Part shown: piece after piece, positions 8,661-18,228 of the stretch
Layout of the letters: every line of letters starts with the position of its first letter
Position numbering within the stretch: the first letter of the stretch is position 1
Source of the DNA: Levilactobacillus parabrevis ATCC 53295
Lineage (GTDB): Bacteria; Bacillota; Bacilli; Lactobacillales; Lactobacillaceae
Reading direction: 5' to 3'
Assembly (NCBI RefSeq): GCF_001434055.1
Contig: NZ_AZCZ01000008.1
Location: 1 to 64,000 of the forward strand
Length of the DNA stretch: 64,000 nt
Made by a program: the position numbers and the translations under genes
Notes under the pieces: generated by a model
Seen by the model: only the letters and a program-made list of their open reading frames with translations
Told to the model about the DNA's origin: nothing
The model's database searches: none

Positions 8661-10505
8661 TTACTTCCGCGAAGCAGTCTTCCGCTTCTTGGCAGCCTTT
8701 TCACGTTCGCTGGTGTTCAAGATTTGCTTACGCAGACGAACATGGTCTGGCGTGATTTCACAGTATTCATCTTCGTTGATGAATTCCAGTGATTCTTCCA
8801 GAGACATCTTCAATGGCGTCTTAACCTTGGCAATATCTTCAGAACCGGCGGCACGGACGTTGGTTTGGTTACGACCACGCGTGATGTTAACGGAGATATC
8901 GTTGTCACGGCTGTTTTGGCCAATGATCATCCCTTCGTACACTTCAGTACCGGCTTCAGTGAAGACGATCCCACGGTCTTGAACGGCCATGATTGCGTAC
9001 GTCGTTACCTTACCAGAGTTAATTGAAACCAGAGTCCCGTTGTGACGGCCTGGGTTCCAGTTCTTGATAACTGGCAAGTACTTGGAGAAGGTATGGTTCA
9101 TGATCCCGTAACCACGAGTTAAGGATAAGAATTCGGTTGAGTAACCGATCAATCCACGTGATGGGGCCAAGAAAGTCAAACGCGTTTGACCATTACCAAC
9201 GGCTTCCATGTTCTTCATTTCACCCTTACGTTGTGAAAGGGTATCGATGATTGAACCCGTGTATTCGTCAGGCGTATCGATTTGAACAGATTCGAATGGT
9301 TCGCAACGAACGTTGTCCACTGTTCTGTAGATAACTTCTGGACGAGAAGCTTGTAATTCGTAACCTTCACGACGCATCGTTTCGATTAAGATGGACAAGT
9401 GAAGTTCACCACGACCAGAAACGACCCAGGCACCAGGATTGTCGGTGTCGTCAACACGTAAGGAAACATCGGTATGAAGTTCACGCTTCAGACGTTCTTC
9501 GATTTGACGAGACGTCACAAACTTACCTTCACGACCAGCAAATGGTGAGTCGTTGGTCCGGAAAGTCATTTGCAGCGTTGGTTCATCAATCCGCAATACT
9601 GGAAGTGGTTCCAACGTGTCAGGTGCAACAACCGTTTCACCAACGTTGATTTCATCCATCCCAGAAACGGCAATCAAGTCACCCGCTTGGGCTTCGTTGA
9701 TTTCCAAACGCTTCAACCCAAAGTACCCAAATAACTTGGTTACTCGGAAGTTTTGCTTAGAACCGTCAAGCTTCATAACAGTAACGCTATCGCCGACTTT
9801 AACCTTCCCACGGAAGATCCGGCCAATCCCGATACGACCAACGAAGTCGTTGTAGTCCAACATAGCAACTTGGAACTGTAAAGGTTCGTCAGTGTTGTCA
9901 ATTGGGGCTGGGATGTGCTTAACGATGGTGTCAAAGACAGGCTTCATCGTGTGTTCTTGCGTGTCCAATTCTGGATCGTAGCTTGAAGTCCCGTTCATAG
10001 CTGAAGCGTAAACCACTGGGAAGTCCAGTTGGTCTTCGTCAGCACCTAATTCGATGAAGAGGTCCAAAACTTCGTCAACAACTTCGGAAGGACGAGCGCC
10101 TTCACGGTCAACTTTGTTGATAACCACGATAGGGGTCAAGTGTTGGTCCAAAGCTTTCTTCAAAACGAAACGGGTTTGTGGCATCGTACCTTCGTAGGCA
10201 TCGACAACCAATAAAACACCGTCGACCATGCGCATGATCCGTTCAACTTCACCACCGAAATCGGCATGTCCTGGGGTATCCAAGATGTTGATTTGCTTGT
10301 CGCCGTAACGAACAGCGGTGTTCTTGGACAGGATCGTGATGCCCCGTTCCTTTTCGATTGCGTTAGTATCCATGGCGCGGTCGCCAATGGACGTATGTTC
10401 GTCTAACGTATCGGATTGTTTAAGCATTTCGTTAACCAGGGTTGTCTTCCCGTGGTCAACGTGGGCAATGATGGCAATGTTACGGATATCATCTCTGAAT
10501 TTCAA
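8661..10505 (-). CDS. typA: Translational GTPase TypA/BipA
   Basis: Ribosome-associated GTPase of the EF-G-like family, involved in 50S assembly and stress or cold adaptation. The 614-aa length is standard. It shows the P-loop [15 protein letters not shown], switch motif [23 protein letters not shown] and NKVD, then the domain II, III and V regions and the TypA-specific C-terminal domain. The start is TTG 10505 with AAGGAAG 8 bases upstream; no better ATG exists at the conserved N-terminus. It is monocistronic, with a possible TACAAT -10 at 10578-10583. Confidence 0.97.
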   Translation of the reverse strand: MKFRDDIRNIAIIAHVDHGKTTLVNEMLKQSDTLDEHTSIGDRAMDTNAIEKERGITILSKNTAVRYGDKQINILDTPGHADFGGEVERIMRMVDGVLLVVDAYEGTMPQTRFVLKKALDQHLTPIVVINKVDREGARPSEVVDEVLDLFIELGADEDQLDFPVVYASAMNGTSSYDPELDTQEHTMKPVFDTIVKHIPAPIDNTDEPLQFQVAMLDYNDFVGRIGIGRIFRGKVKVGDSVTVMKLDGSKQNFRVTKLFGYFGLKRLEINEAQAGDLIAVSGMDEINVGETVVAPDTLEPLPVLRIDEPTLQMTFRTNDSPFAGREGKFVTSRQIEERLKRELHTDVSLRVDDTDNPGAWVVSGRGELHLSILIETMRREGYELQASRPEVIYRTVDNVRCEPFESVQIDTPDEYTGSIIDTLSQRKGEMKNMEAVGNGQTRLTFLAPSRGLIGYSTEFLSLTRGYGIMNHTFSKYLPVIKNWNPGRHNGTLVSINSGKVTTYAIMAVQDRGIVFTEAGTEVYEGMIIGQNSRDNDISVNITRGRNQTNVRAAGSEDIAKVKTPLKMSLEESLEFINEDEYCEITPDHVRLRKQILNTSEREKAAKKRKTASRK

Positions 10506-10625
10506 GTGTATTTCTTCCTTTCATGCTTGTTGAATTAGATGGATCACGGCATGCTTACGTCGATAGTAAGTACGCTTATTGTAGCGTGATTGAGTAATAA
10601 AGTCCATCTGTACCGACCGGCCGCA

Positions 10626-10651
10626 TAAAAAAACTGTGACCGTGTCACAGT
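10626..10651 (-). terminator. Terminator overlapping the end of the suhB-like gene
   Basis: CTGTGAC-acg-GTCACAG followed by seven T on the minus strand. The TGA stop codon of the upstream gene (10647-10645) is part of the 5' arm of the hairpin. Confidence 0.85.
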
Positions 10652-11436
10652 GAGACGTCATCTTCTTCAATTTGGAGAATATCACGTTGCGCTTTTTCCG
10701 TCGCTACTAGTACAAGGTTAGATGATAGCATATTGAGCGGCTGGCCGTCAATGGTTGAGACCCGAACACCCAAAAAGTTTAGCATAACTTGACCGGCAGC
10801 AATGTCCCATGGCTTGAGGTAGGAAATGTACCCCAGCGTCTTCCCCAACAAAACATTAATCATTTCAATACCGGCGCTCCCGTAGATACGCATGCCAGCA
10901 CTGTCGTGAACAATCTTCTGCATGTGAGCTGTATCATGAACCACTAATGGTGCACTGGCACCAATCAAGCCTTCGGATAAGGCCAAGTTAGCTGGTGCGG
11001 AAATTTGCTGATCATTGGCCCAAACGCCGCCAACGGCTGGTCCCCCAGCATACAGCACATCATTCATCACATCATAGATAAAGCCAAGCTGCCCCTCGCC
11101 GTCTTGATAAATACCAATCATCATAGCGAAGTTGTCATGCTGTTTCACAAAGTTCATGGTGCCATCAATTGGGTCCACGATCCAGACGCGACCATCTAAA
11201 CTCGTCAGCTTGTCACCAAAACCTTCTTCGCCTAGTACCTTAGCCGTAGGATCCATGTTCCGGATACCGGCAATTAAAAATTGTTCATTACTTTTATCAA
11301 TATTAGTAACGAGGTCTTTACGCCCAGTCTTCTCATCGACCGTCATGGGACCGGCCATCTTGGCAATAACCTGTCGCCGGCCTTCCCGTAATAAAGCTGA
11401 TACATCGCGTGCTACTTGCTGCCAATCTTCACTCAT
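10645..11436 (-). CDS. suhB: Inositol monophosphatase family protein
   Basis: Mg2+-dependent sugar-phosphate or nucleotide phosphatase of the IMPase/SuhB family; the true substrate is unknown. The 263-aa protein has the metal-binding motifs GEEGFG, DPIDGTMNF and WDIAAG in the right order and spacing. It follows the UPF0223 gene by three bases, a pairing conserved in lactobacilli and Bacillus (yktA-yktC), so the two are co-transcribed. The stop codon sits inside the terminator hairpin. Confidence 0.88.
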   Translation of the reverse strand: MSEDWQQVARDVSALLREGRRQVIAKMAGPMTVDEKTGRKDLVTNIDKSNEQFLIAGIRNMDPTAKVLGEEGFGDKLTSLDGRVWIVDPIDGTMNFVKQHDNFAMMIGIYQDGEGQLGFIYDVMNDVLYAGGPAVGGVWANDQQISAPANLALSEGLIGASAPLVVHDTAHMQKIVHDSAGMRIYGSAGIEMINVLLGKTLGYISYLKPWDIAAGQVMLNFLGVRVSTIDGQPLNMLSSNLVLVATEKAQRDILQIEEDDVSL

Positions 11437-11439
11437 CGT

Positions 11440-11736
11440 CTAACGTGCCCCTTTCATCCTAATCCGACCGCCCTGCTCGCGTGCTTGCTTCATGGTGCGG
11501 TAAATACTATAACCAGACGCCTTTTCGAAGTCGCGACCAAGTTGTTTTTCTTCAAACTTTTGTGGAACAACCTTCTGGAAATCACGGTAAGCTGCGATCA
11601 GCACATCTGCCGGAACCCCCTGATTAACCTCGTAAGCGTCTTCCACCCGCTGATAAAGCGTGGTCACCGCTACAATATCCGTAGTCGACCAGTCGGCCTG
11701 TAAAGGATATTCATAATTACTTGATGATTGGGTCAC
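11440..11736 (-). CDS. UPF0223 family protein
   Basis: Small 98-aa protein of the UPF0223 (YktA) family, function unknown. The core pattern YPLQADWSTTDIV...FQKVVPQKFEEKQ...ASGYSIYRTMKQAR is typical. The start is GTG 11736 with GAGGGAAA upstream. It lies 3 bases after the dehydrogenase-like gene and 3 bases before the suhB-like gene, giving a tight three-gene operon. Confidence 0.87.
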   Translation of the reverse strand: MTQSSSNYEYPLQADWSTTDIVAVTTLYQRVEDAYEVNQGVPADVLIAAYRDFQKVVPQKFEEKQLGRDFEKASGYSIYRTMKQAREQGGRIRMKGAR

Positions 11737-11739
11737 GAG

Positions 11740-12645
11740 TTATTTTCCCTCCGTTTGTTGGCTTTCAATCGCCGTAATTTGTTCTCTGATTTCTGCAATC
11801 TGGGCGCCGTAAGCCTGTTGTTCATCTTCCGACAAGACCAGATTGGTTAAATGTTGAATCCCTTTCGCACCAACCAACACCGGTGAAGCCGCCGCAAAGA
11901 CTGGATCTTCCTCATGAATGTTGGTGACCGGCGCAATCACCGGCTGCTGAGACAGCGTCGCCTGAATCAGTCGAATAATGGCCATGTACCGCAGCGTATC
12001 CTGCTGTTCAGCCGCCTCACGAACCAGCCACGAACTCATCTTGTCCAGGTCGTCCGCATCAAAATCCGCATCCGCATTCGCCAGATACATCAGCAGTGGC
12101 GCCGGTCCCACATAGGTCCGACTCCAAGCCGCAATCGGCGACTTAGCCGTGCCAACGACCGTGGCCTGAATCACGGTTGCACCGACACCCAGACGCTCCG
12201 CCAAGCGGTACGTCAACAGTCGGGTCAGTGGGTACGTCCCGAGACCCCAGATTTGACTTGCCGGTAAGCCTGAGAATTTCCACGCAAAATAAGTTAACAA
12301 CTCATCCTGTTCGCCAGAAAAAACGAGCTGACCATTGAAGCCATTTTCAATGATGTGCTTCATCAGCAACCGAAGTTCTGCGATACGATTAGCCAGCGGT
12401 AACTCAGCTGCGTAACGGTCCAAGATGACCAACCAGGTTGCCTTGCCATAGTCCGCAGCCGTCCCGACGCGCACCGTCAAACGTGGGCACAGGGCACTGG
12501 CCACCACTAACGGCTGGTACCGCGGCGTATCGTCAGTCGTATTGGGCATAACCACACAATCCAGTGGTAGGTTCATGACCAGTAATTGGTGAACCAATTG
12601 ACTAGTCTGATCAAAGTTCCCTTGAATAAGTAACGTTGGTTTCAT
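11740..12645 (-). CDS. Degenerate lactate/malate dehydrogenase-like protein
   Basis: 301 aa, near the length of L-lactate and L-2-hydroxyisocaproate dehydrogenases. The weak similarity is mostly C-terminal to the middle: IWGLGTYPLTRLLTYRLAERL corresponds to the GTGTxLDTARFR region, and the later PIAAWSRTYVG to the segment after the catalytic histidine. The Rossmann glycine motif is absent (LIQGNFDQTSQ), the catalytic GEHGDS is replaced by GTAKS, and the Asp-Arg of LDTARFR is lost. I therefore see no complete active site. It is probably a pseudoenzyme with a structural or regulatory role. It leads the operon with UPF0223 and suhB. The ribosome binding site GGAGGG is strong and the frame is intact, so it is not a decayed pseudogene. 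Confidence 0.65.
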   Translation of the reverse strand: MKPTLLIQGNFDQTSQLVHQLLVMNLPLDCVVMPNTTDDTPRYQPLVVASALCPRLTVRVGTAADYGKATWLVILDRYAAELPLANRIAELRLLMKHIIENGFNGQLVFSGEQDELLTYFAWKFSGLPASQIWGLGTYPLTRLLTYRLAERLGVGATVIQATVVGTAKSPIAAWSRTYVGPAPLLMYLANADADFDADDLDKMSSWLVREAAEQQDTLRYMAIIRLIQATLSQQPVIAPVTNIHEEDPVFAAASPVLVGAKGIQHLTNLVLSEDEQQAYGAQIAEIREQITAIESQQTEGK

Positions 12646-12819
12646 GGTGACCCTCCTTTTACCGCACTGACCCTAGCTACGAGCCCTTGCAAAAGCCTAA
12701 ACAGACAGTTGAATGCCCCCCCAGATTGTTGACCTTCTCGAAATAAGACTTTCGCCAACCACTGGTGCCGCGGTCAAAACACTTCAAATATTTTACGCCG
12801 AAAATGACCACATAGTCCC

Positions 12820-12847
12820 ATTATAAGTGAACCTTGTCGGATAGCAA
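12820..12847 (-). promoter_or_regulatory. Promoter of the dehydrogenase-like/UPF0223/suhB operon
   Basis: Minus strand TTGCTA (12842-12847), a 16-base spacer and TATAAT (12820-12825). Transcription from here gives an unusually long leader of about 165 bases containing a TTGACC/GGTCAA closed stem (12729-12777). The rest of the 388-base gap (12646-13033) holds a small hairpin near 12870-12910 and the pdhD terminator. Confidence 0.6.
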
Positions 12848-12972
12848 GTTAGAGCGTCCAAACTCCAAAATTTATCGTCCGCAAGGTGGGTTCAGCGAGC
12901 GCCCACTCCTTGATTAACCAGATTTAAGTGGAAGCCCCCGGCGATTACCCCCTATCAGGACGGCTAGCCACG

Positions 12973-13000
12973 AAAAAAGGCCACTCACTAGGAGTGACCC
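12973..13000 (-). terminator. Terminator of the pdhABCD operon
   Basis: Minus strand GGTCACTC-cta-GTGAGTGGCC stem followed by six T, about 35 bases past the pdhD stop codon. Confidence 0.8.
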
Positions 13001-13033
13001 TTTCCGCGGAACTAGAGTTGTCACAAGTCGCCG

Positions 13034-14461
13034 TTAGACGTGGGTTGGGAACCCTAAAGCAATGTCTGCAGCTTCTTGGATTGGTTCGTTTAATGTTGGG
13101 TGTGGGTGAATCGTCAAAGCGACGTCTTCCACATTCAACCCACCATTAACGATGAGTGATAATTCACCGGTCAGGGTGCTGACCTCAGGACCCACCGCTT
13201 GGGCACCGACGATGTTCTTATTCTCATCATCCGTGTAGACAAAGCGAACAAAGCCTTCAGGAACATCCAAGGAGACGGCCCGTGCATTCCCAGCAAATGG
13301 GAACTTCGCGGTCTTGACCTTGATACCCTTGTCCTTAGCTTCGGCTTGGGTGTAACCAACCGTTGCCAATTCTGGATCGGCGAAACAAACTGCTGGGACA
13401 CTTAACCAGTCGTTTGCCGTCTTTTCACCAGAGATGGCACCGGCAGCGGTCTTGGCTTCAGCAAAGGCTTTGTGAGCCAATGCTGCGCCAGGAACCACAT
13501 CACCAACCGCCCAGATATGTTCTGAAGCGGTCCGACCCTGGTTGTCAACTTCGATCTGACCATGGTCATTTAACTTAACCTTGGTGTATTCCAGACCCAA
13601 GTCATCCGTGTTTGGCTTCCGGCCAACCGTGACCATGCAGTAGTCTGCCTTGATCGTGGATTCCTTGCCATCAACGGCGTAAGTAACGTCAACACTGTTA
13701 TCGTCTTGCTTAGAACCCTTAGCCATGGCGCTGGTGATGACATCAACACCCTTTTTCTTCAAGTTCTTCAGCACAACAGAAACCATGTCTTTTTCAAAGT
13801 TTGGTAAGATCGATGGCGTTCCTTCAATGATTGTCACGTGAGCACCTAAGCTAGCGTATGCGCCCGCCAGTTCAGTCCCAACGTAACCCCCACCAATAAC
13901 AACGAATTCTTTAGGAATCTCTGGTAAGTTGAGCCCACCAGTCGAGTCAATGACCCGGCCTTCAAACTTGAACCCAGGGATTTCAATGGGATGGCTCCCC
14001 GTCGAGATAATAATGTTATTGTATTCGAAGGTTTGACCCGTGTCCGTAGACATGAATTGCTTTTCACCAGTTGGCATTACCCGTAATTGGGTGTCGCTCA
14101 AGAAGACAGCTTCACCATTGACCACGTCAACGTGATGCTTCTTCATCAGCATCTTAACCCCACTGGTCATCCGGTCAACGACCTTCTTTTGCTTCCAGTC
14201 TTGGGTTTTCTTAAAGTCGATCTCAGCCGAGCTCGTCGAAATCCCATAAGTGGAACCATCCTTGGCCTGTTCTAACCGGTGACCCGCTTGGATCAACGCT
14301 TTGGAAGGGACACAACCAACGTTCAGGCAGACACCGCCCAGCGTATCGGATTTTTCAACCAAAGTTACTTTTTGGCCTAATTCAGAAGCCCGAATTGCGG
14401 CTACGTAGCCACCGGGGCCGGCACCAATGATGACGGTATCCTTTTTTTCAACATCTGCCAT
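13034..14461 (-). CDS. pdhD: Dihydrolipoyl dehydrogenase (E3)
   Basis: FAD/NAD-dependent enzyme that reoxidises the dihydrolipoyl arms of the pyruvate dehydrogenase complex. The 475-aa product has the N-terminal dinucleotide motif VIIGAGPGGYVAAIRA, the redox disulfide motif GGVCLNVGCVPSK, the NAD-binding motif GGGYVGTELAGAYASLGA and the C-terminal His-Glu pair in HPHPTLNEPIQEAA. ATG 14461 was chosen with GGAAGGATGA as ribosome binding site; the upstream ATG at 14473 abuts that site. It is the last gene of the pdh operon, 8 bases after pdhC. Confidence 0.97.
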   Translation of the reverse strand: MADVEKKDTVIIGAGPGGYVAAIRASELGQKVTLVEKSDTLGGVCLNVGCVPSKALIQAGHRLEQAKDGSTYGISTSSAEIDFKKTQDWKQKKVVDRMTSGVKMLMKKHHVDVVNGEAVFLSDTQLRVMPTGEKQFMSTDTGQTFEYNNIIISTGSHPIEIPGFKFEGRVIDSTGGLNLPEIPKEFVVIGGGYVGTELAGAYASLGAHVTIIEGTPSILPNFEKDMVSVVLKNLKKKGVDVITSAMAKGSKQDDNSVDVTYAVDGKESTIKADYCMVTVGRKPNTDDLGLEYTKVKLNDHGQIEVDNQGRTASEHIWAVGDVVPGAALAHKAFAEAKTAAGAISGEKTANDWLSVPAVCFADPELATVGYTQAEAKDKGIKVKTAKFPFAGNARAVSLDVPEGFVRFVYTDDENKNIVGAQAVGPEVSTLTGELSLIVNGGLNVEDVALTIHPHPTLNEPIQEAADIALGFPTHV

Positions 14462-14469
14462 ATTTTCTG

Positions 14470-15780
14470 TCATCCTTCCATTAAGAGCATTTCTGGATCA
14501 TGAAGCAATGCTTTCAGTTCATTTAAGATATTTTGAGCTAAGGCCCCGTCAATCAAACGGTGGTCGTAACTCATGGAGAGCTTCAACATCCGGCCAACAA
14601 CGATGTCGCCATCTTCATTGACGTAAGGTGCCTTTTCAATCCGGCCAACCCCTAAAATTGCGACTTCAGGTTGGTTGATAACTGGTGTGAACCAGCCACC
14701 ACCGATTGATCCAACGTTACTGATGGTAATGGACCCACCGGCCATGGATGCTGGTGATAACTTGTTGTCGTAGGCGGCTTGTGAGTTTTCACTAATTTCC
14801 TTGGCAATTTCGAACATACCCTTGGAATCCGCGTTCTTGATGTTTGGTACATACAGACCGTGATCCGTGTTGGTAGCGATACCAATATTGTAGTAGTGTT
14901 TCGTCACAATTTCTTGCGTGGTGTCATCGATTGAAGCATTCAGTTCTGGGAAGTCCTTCATAACAGCAACCAAAGCTTTGACAATGTAGGGTAAGAAGGT
15001 CAAATGAATGTCCTTGTCCGCAGCAGCTTGCTTGTACTTCTTCCGGTTAGCCATCAGAGCTGAAACTTCAACTTCATCGAATGACGTAACGTGTGGCGCA
15101 ATATCCTTGGAAGTCCGCATACTCTTAGCAATGATCTTCCGCATTGGTGACATTGGTTCACGCGTTTCCAGTTCAGGCCGGTCGGCGTTCCAAGGCTTGA
15201 TAGCTTGCCCAGTTGCTTTCGCAGCGGCTGGAGCAGCAGGTGCAGCGGCAGCAGCGGGTGCTGGAGCGGCGACGCCATTGAAGTTATCGATATCAGCCTT
15301 CAAGACTTGACCATGGTTCCCAGTTGGGGTGACTTGAGTTATGTCAACGCCTTTGTCGCGGGCATGTTGCCGGACAGATGGCATTGCCATAACCAACTTG
15401 TTAGGATTGGACGCAGCGGGAACGCCAGTTGGTGCAGCGGCAGGTGCCGGTGCAGCAGCTTCAGGTTCGGCAGCGGGTGCTGGGGCAGCTTCTTCAGCCG
15501 GTGCAGCATCCCCACCCTTGCCTAAATCAGGTGGCGTATCGGAGCCGTCATCAATCACGATCAATGGATCGCCGATTTCAACGGTGTCCCCTTCTTGTGC
15601 CACAATCTTTGAAATCGTACCATCAACGGGTGATGGTAATTCCGAAACAGACTTATCGTTTTGGATTTCGACTAATGTGTCGTCTTCCTTGACGGCGTCT
15701 CCTTCTTTAACAAGCCATGAAGAAATTTCGCCTTCGGCCATTCCTTCACCAAGCTCAGGGAGTTTGAACGTATAAGCCAT
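14470..15780 (-). CDS. pdhC: Dihydrolipoamide acetyltransferase (E2)
   Basis: Core subunit of the pyruvate dehydrogenase complex, transferring the acetyl group from lipoate to CoA. The 436-aa protein has a single lipoyl domain (about 1-77, lipoylated lysine in IQNDKSVSE), an Ala/Pro-rich linker (about 92-115), a peripheral-subunit-binding domain ([12 protein letters not shown]...[11 protein letters not shown]), a second Ala/Pro linker, and the catalytic domain ending with [12 protein letters not shown], whose His and Asp are the catalytic motif. There are 8 bases before pdhD. Confidence 0.97.
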   Translation of the reverse strand: MAYTFKLPELGEGMAEGEISSWLVKEGDAVKEDDTLVEIQNDKSVSELPSPVDGTISKIVAQEGDTVEIGDPLIVIDDGSDTPPDLGKGGDAAPAEEAAPAPAAEPEAAAPAPAAAPTGVPAASNPNKLVMAMPSVRQHARDKGVDITQVTPTGNHGQVLKADIDNFNGVAAPAPAAAAAPAAPAAAKATGQAIKPWNADRPELETREPMSPMRKIIAKSMRTSKDIAPHVTSFDEVEVSALMANRKKYKQAAADKDIHLTFLPYIVKALVAVMKDFPELNASIDDTTQEIVTKHYYNIGIATNTDHGLYVPNIKNADSKGMFEIAKEISENSQAAYDNKLSPASMAGGSITISNVGSIGGGWFTPVINQPEVAILGVGRIEKAPYVNEDGDIVVGRMLKLSMSYDHRLIDGALAQNILNELKALLHDPEMLLMEG

Positions 15781-15856
15781 GGGAAAACTTCCTTTCTTTC
15801 ATTTAATGCAGGATGTTCCCACATTGTGTTTAATCTTTATTTTTTAAAGTTTGAAA

Positions 15857-16834
15857 TTAGTAGTTAGCGATTTCACGTGCCTTGGCTTCAATGTCATCGG
15901 CATTTGGAATCCAATCATTTTCGGCTTGAGCAAATGGGTAAATGCTATCTGGTGCAGCTACCCGGCCGATCGGTGCGTCCAAGGACATGATTTTTTCTTC
16001 AGCAATGTCAGAGGCAACCACGGCACCGACACCGGCCATCCGTTGTGCTTCCTGAACGACAACTACCTTGTGGGTCTTGTCGATAGAAGCAAAGATCGTA
16101 TCCGTGTCAATTGGTGACAGTGACCGCAAGTCAATGACTTCAGCTGAAATGTTGTCCTTAGCCAAAGCATCGGCAGCCGTCAATGATTCGTTAACTTCTG
16201 CACTGTAGGCCACGATGGTAATATCAGAACCTTCGCGAACCACCTTTGCAGAATCTAGCGGAACCGTGTACTTTTCATCTGGCACTTCATCCTTCATTGA
16301 ACGATAAAGCTTCAGGTTTTCCATGAACAGAACTGGATCGTCGCTTTCAACGGCGGAGATGATCAGGCCCTTTGCATCGTATGGGTTAGCTGGTGTAACC
16401 ACCCGCAGCCCAGGGGTACTGGTAAAGTAGTTTTCCAAGTTATCGGCATGCATTTCGGCAGTATGGGTCCCCCCACCAAATGGGGTCCGAACAGTAACTG
16501 GGAAGTTCTTTTGGCCACCAAACCGGTAGTGGTCACGAGCCAATTGTCCAACAATCCCATCCATTGCTTCGAACGTGAAGCCCATGAATTGAATTTCTGG
16601 AATTGGCCGCCAACCAGTCAGTGACAACCCAATTGCCAATCCTAAGATACCAGATTCAGCCAATGGGGTATCGAAGACCCGGTCTTCACCATATTTGTCT
16701 TGCAGACCAATCGTGGTCCGGAAGACACCACCGTTCTTACCAACATCTTCACCGAAGATCAAAGTCTTGGGATCGTCGTTTAAGACTTGATCCAGACCAG
16801 AAGTGATCGCTTTAATATACGTCATTTTAGCCAT
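15857..16834 (-). CDS. pdhB: Pyruvate dehydrogenase E1 component subunit beta
   Basis: Beta subunit of the thiamine-diphosphate-dependent E1 heterotetramer that decarboxylates pyruvate. The 325-aa length and motifs (IFGEDVGKNGGVFR, FDTPLAESGILGLAIG, RTPFGGGTHTAEMH, DLRSLSPID) are typical. The start follows the pdhA stop by two bases with GGAGTCGAAG as ribosome binding site. There are 76 bases before pdhC. Confidence 0.97.
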   Translation of the reverse strand: MAKMTYIKAITSGLDQVLNDDPKTLIFGEDVGKNGGVFRTTIGLQDKYGEDRVFDTPLAESGILGLAIGLSLTGWRPIPEIQFMGFTFEAMDGIVGQLARDHYRFGGQKNFPVTVRTPFGGGTHTAEMHADNLENYFTSTPGLRVVTPANPYDAKGLIISAVESDDPVLFMENLKLYRSMKDEVPDEKYTVPLDSAKVVREGSDITIVAYSAEVNESLTAADALAKDNISAEVIDLRSLSPIDTDTIFASIDKTHKVVVVQEAQRMAGVGAVVASDIAEEKIMSLDAPIGRVAAPDSIYPFAQAENDWIPNADDIEAKAREIANY

Positions 16835-16836
16835 GA

Positions 16837-17952
16837 TTACTTCGACTCCTTTGCTTCGAATTCTGCAATTTGCTTCTTAACCGCTGGAGTAGGAACATTG
16901 TAAGTCCACTTCAGGAAGTCGGAAACCTTTTGTGCTGGTGCTGCTTCTGCTTCCTTCATTGCTTGCTTAAATTCGTCTTTGTATTCGTCGACTAATTTGT
17001 CTTCTTGATCTTGTGACCAAACACCTTTGTCGGTTAAGACCTTCCGCATCCGAATCAATGGGTCGGCATCGAACCAAGGCTTTTCTTCTTCCTTCGTCCG
17101 GTAACGAGAAGGATCATCCCCGGCAGAGGAGTGCGCACCATAACGGTACGTTAACGTTTCAATAACCACTGGACCATTCCCAGCAGCGGCAAAGTCACGA
17201 GCAGCTTTTGATACTTCGTGAACAGCCACAATATCCATCCCATCGACTTGGACGGAAGGAACACCCATGGCAACCGCTTTTTGAGCTAAGGTTTCAGCAC
17301 CAGTTTGCTTGTAACGTGGTACGGAGATTGCCCAACCGTTGTTTTGAACAAAGAATACGGCTGGTGCTTGGAAGGCACTGGTGAAGTTAACCCCTTCATA
17401 CCAGTCCCCTTGTGACGTCCCACCATCACCGGTGTAGACGAAGGCAACACGGTCTTCGTCGCCGTTCTTCTTGATTCCCAAAGCTACGCCGGCAGTTTCT
17501 ACGTATTGGGCACCAATAATAATTTGTGGGAAGAGCATGTTAGGATTTTCGTGTTGGTTCCCCTCAACATGACCTTTGGACCATAAGAAACCTTTTGCAA
17601 CGGTAGTCCCGTGTTGAATCATTTGTGGTAAATCACGGTATGCAGGTAACAGGAAGTCTTGTTGCTTGAATGCAGTAACACTCCCCATTTCACTAGCTTC
17701 CTCACCGGCAGTTGGAGCATAAAAACCGAGGCGACCCTGACGGGAGAAGTTCATTGTTTGTTCGTGTAACGTACGCTCCCAAACCATTTTCTTCATGAAG
17801 TCAACAAGTTGGTCATCTGAATATTTCGCCAACGTGTCTGGATCAACAACCTTCCCTTCCCGGTCAATGACTTGCACCGGGTGCTTATATGGGTCGGCCA
17901 TCGTAGCTTTGATTTTGGCAAAGTCTACAATCTGTTTGCTTCCATTAGCCAT
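16837..17952 (-). CDS. pdhA: Pyruvate dehydrogenase E1 component subunit alpha
   Basis: Alpha subunit of E1, binding thiamine diphosphate. The 371-aa product shows the TPP-binding GDGGTSQGDWYEGVNFTSAF and the conserved phosphorylation-loop region TYRYGAHSSAGDDPSRYR. ATG 17952 is chosen because GAAAGGAAAG lies 8 bases upstream and the preceding in-frame sequence is promoter DNA. First gene of the pdhABCD operon, which makes acetyl-CoA from pyruvate; the operon is divergent from def. Confidence 0.97.
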   Translation of the reverse strand: MANGSKQIVDFAKIKATMADPYKHPVQVIDREGKVVDPDTLAKYSDDQLVDFMKKMVWERTLHEQTMNFSRQGRLGFYAPTAGEEASEMGSVTAFKQQDFLLPAYRDLPQMIQHGTTVAKGFLWSKGHVEGNQHENPNMLFPQIIIGAQYVETAGVALGIKKNGDEDRVAFVYTGDGGTSQGDWYEGVNFTSAFQAPAVFFVQNNGWAISVPRYKQTGAETLAQKAVAMGVPSVQVDGMDIVAVHEVSKAARDFAAAGNGPVVIETLTYRYGAHSSAGDDPSRYRTKEEEKPWFDADPLIRMRKVLTDKGVWSQDQEDKLVDEYKDEFKQAMKEAEAAPAQKVSDFLKWTYNVPTPAVKKQIAEFEAKESK

Positions 17953-18030
17953 AAGTAACACTTTCCTTTCACTTGATATGAAATTGTTAACATAGAGTGA
18001 GTTAACGTTGCGTTTCCTGACTACACCCCT

Positions 18031-18059
18031 AAAGTACCATTTTTTCACAACCGTTGCAA
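18031..18059 (-). promoter_or_regulatory. Promoter of pdhABCD
   Basis: Minus strand TTGCAA (18054-18059), a 17-base spacer and extended -10 TGG-TACTTT (-10 at 18031-18036). It gives a leader of about 70 bases before pdhA. Confidence 0.6.
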
Positions 18060-18143
18060 GCCCTTTCATTGACGTAAATAAAGGTTTGACGCGAAATCGT
18101 TGATAACGCTTGTGATTATCAGCTTTCGCTATTTTAAATGTAT

Positions 18144-18157
18144 GGAAACCGTTTTCT
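18144..18157. promoter_or_regulatory. Possible CcpA (cre-like) operator between pdhA and def
   Basis: Minus strand AGAAAACGGTTTCC matches the TGWAANCGNTNWCA consensus except at the two outermost bases. It lies about 85 bases upstream of the proposed pdhA -35 box, so control of either divergent gene is possible. CcpA control of pdh genes is known in related bacteria; the site itself is an inference. Confidence 0.4.
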
Positions 18158-18228
18158 TTCATTTCATTTTGGCCGCCTGATATGTTAAAATGAATACTAG
18201 TTATGAATAAATTGCGGAGGTAATGCTC

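Noticed and set aside
12870-12912. Hairpin CAAGGTGGG...CCCACTCCTTG as a fourth family A copy
   Set aside because: Only the CAAGG part of the stem resembles family A; none of the conserved loop or tail sequence is present.
18098-18113. TTGATAACGCTTGTGA as a cre site
   Set aside because: Four consensus positions fail, including most of the 3' half; the site at 18144-18157 is better.
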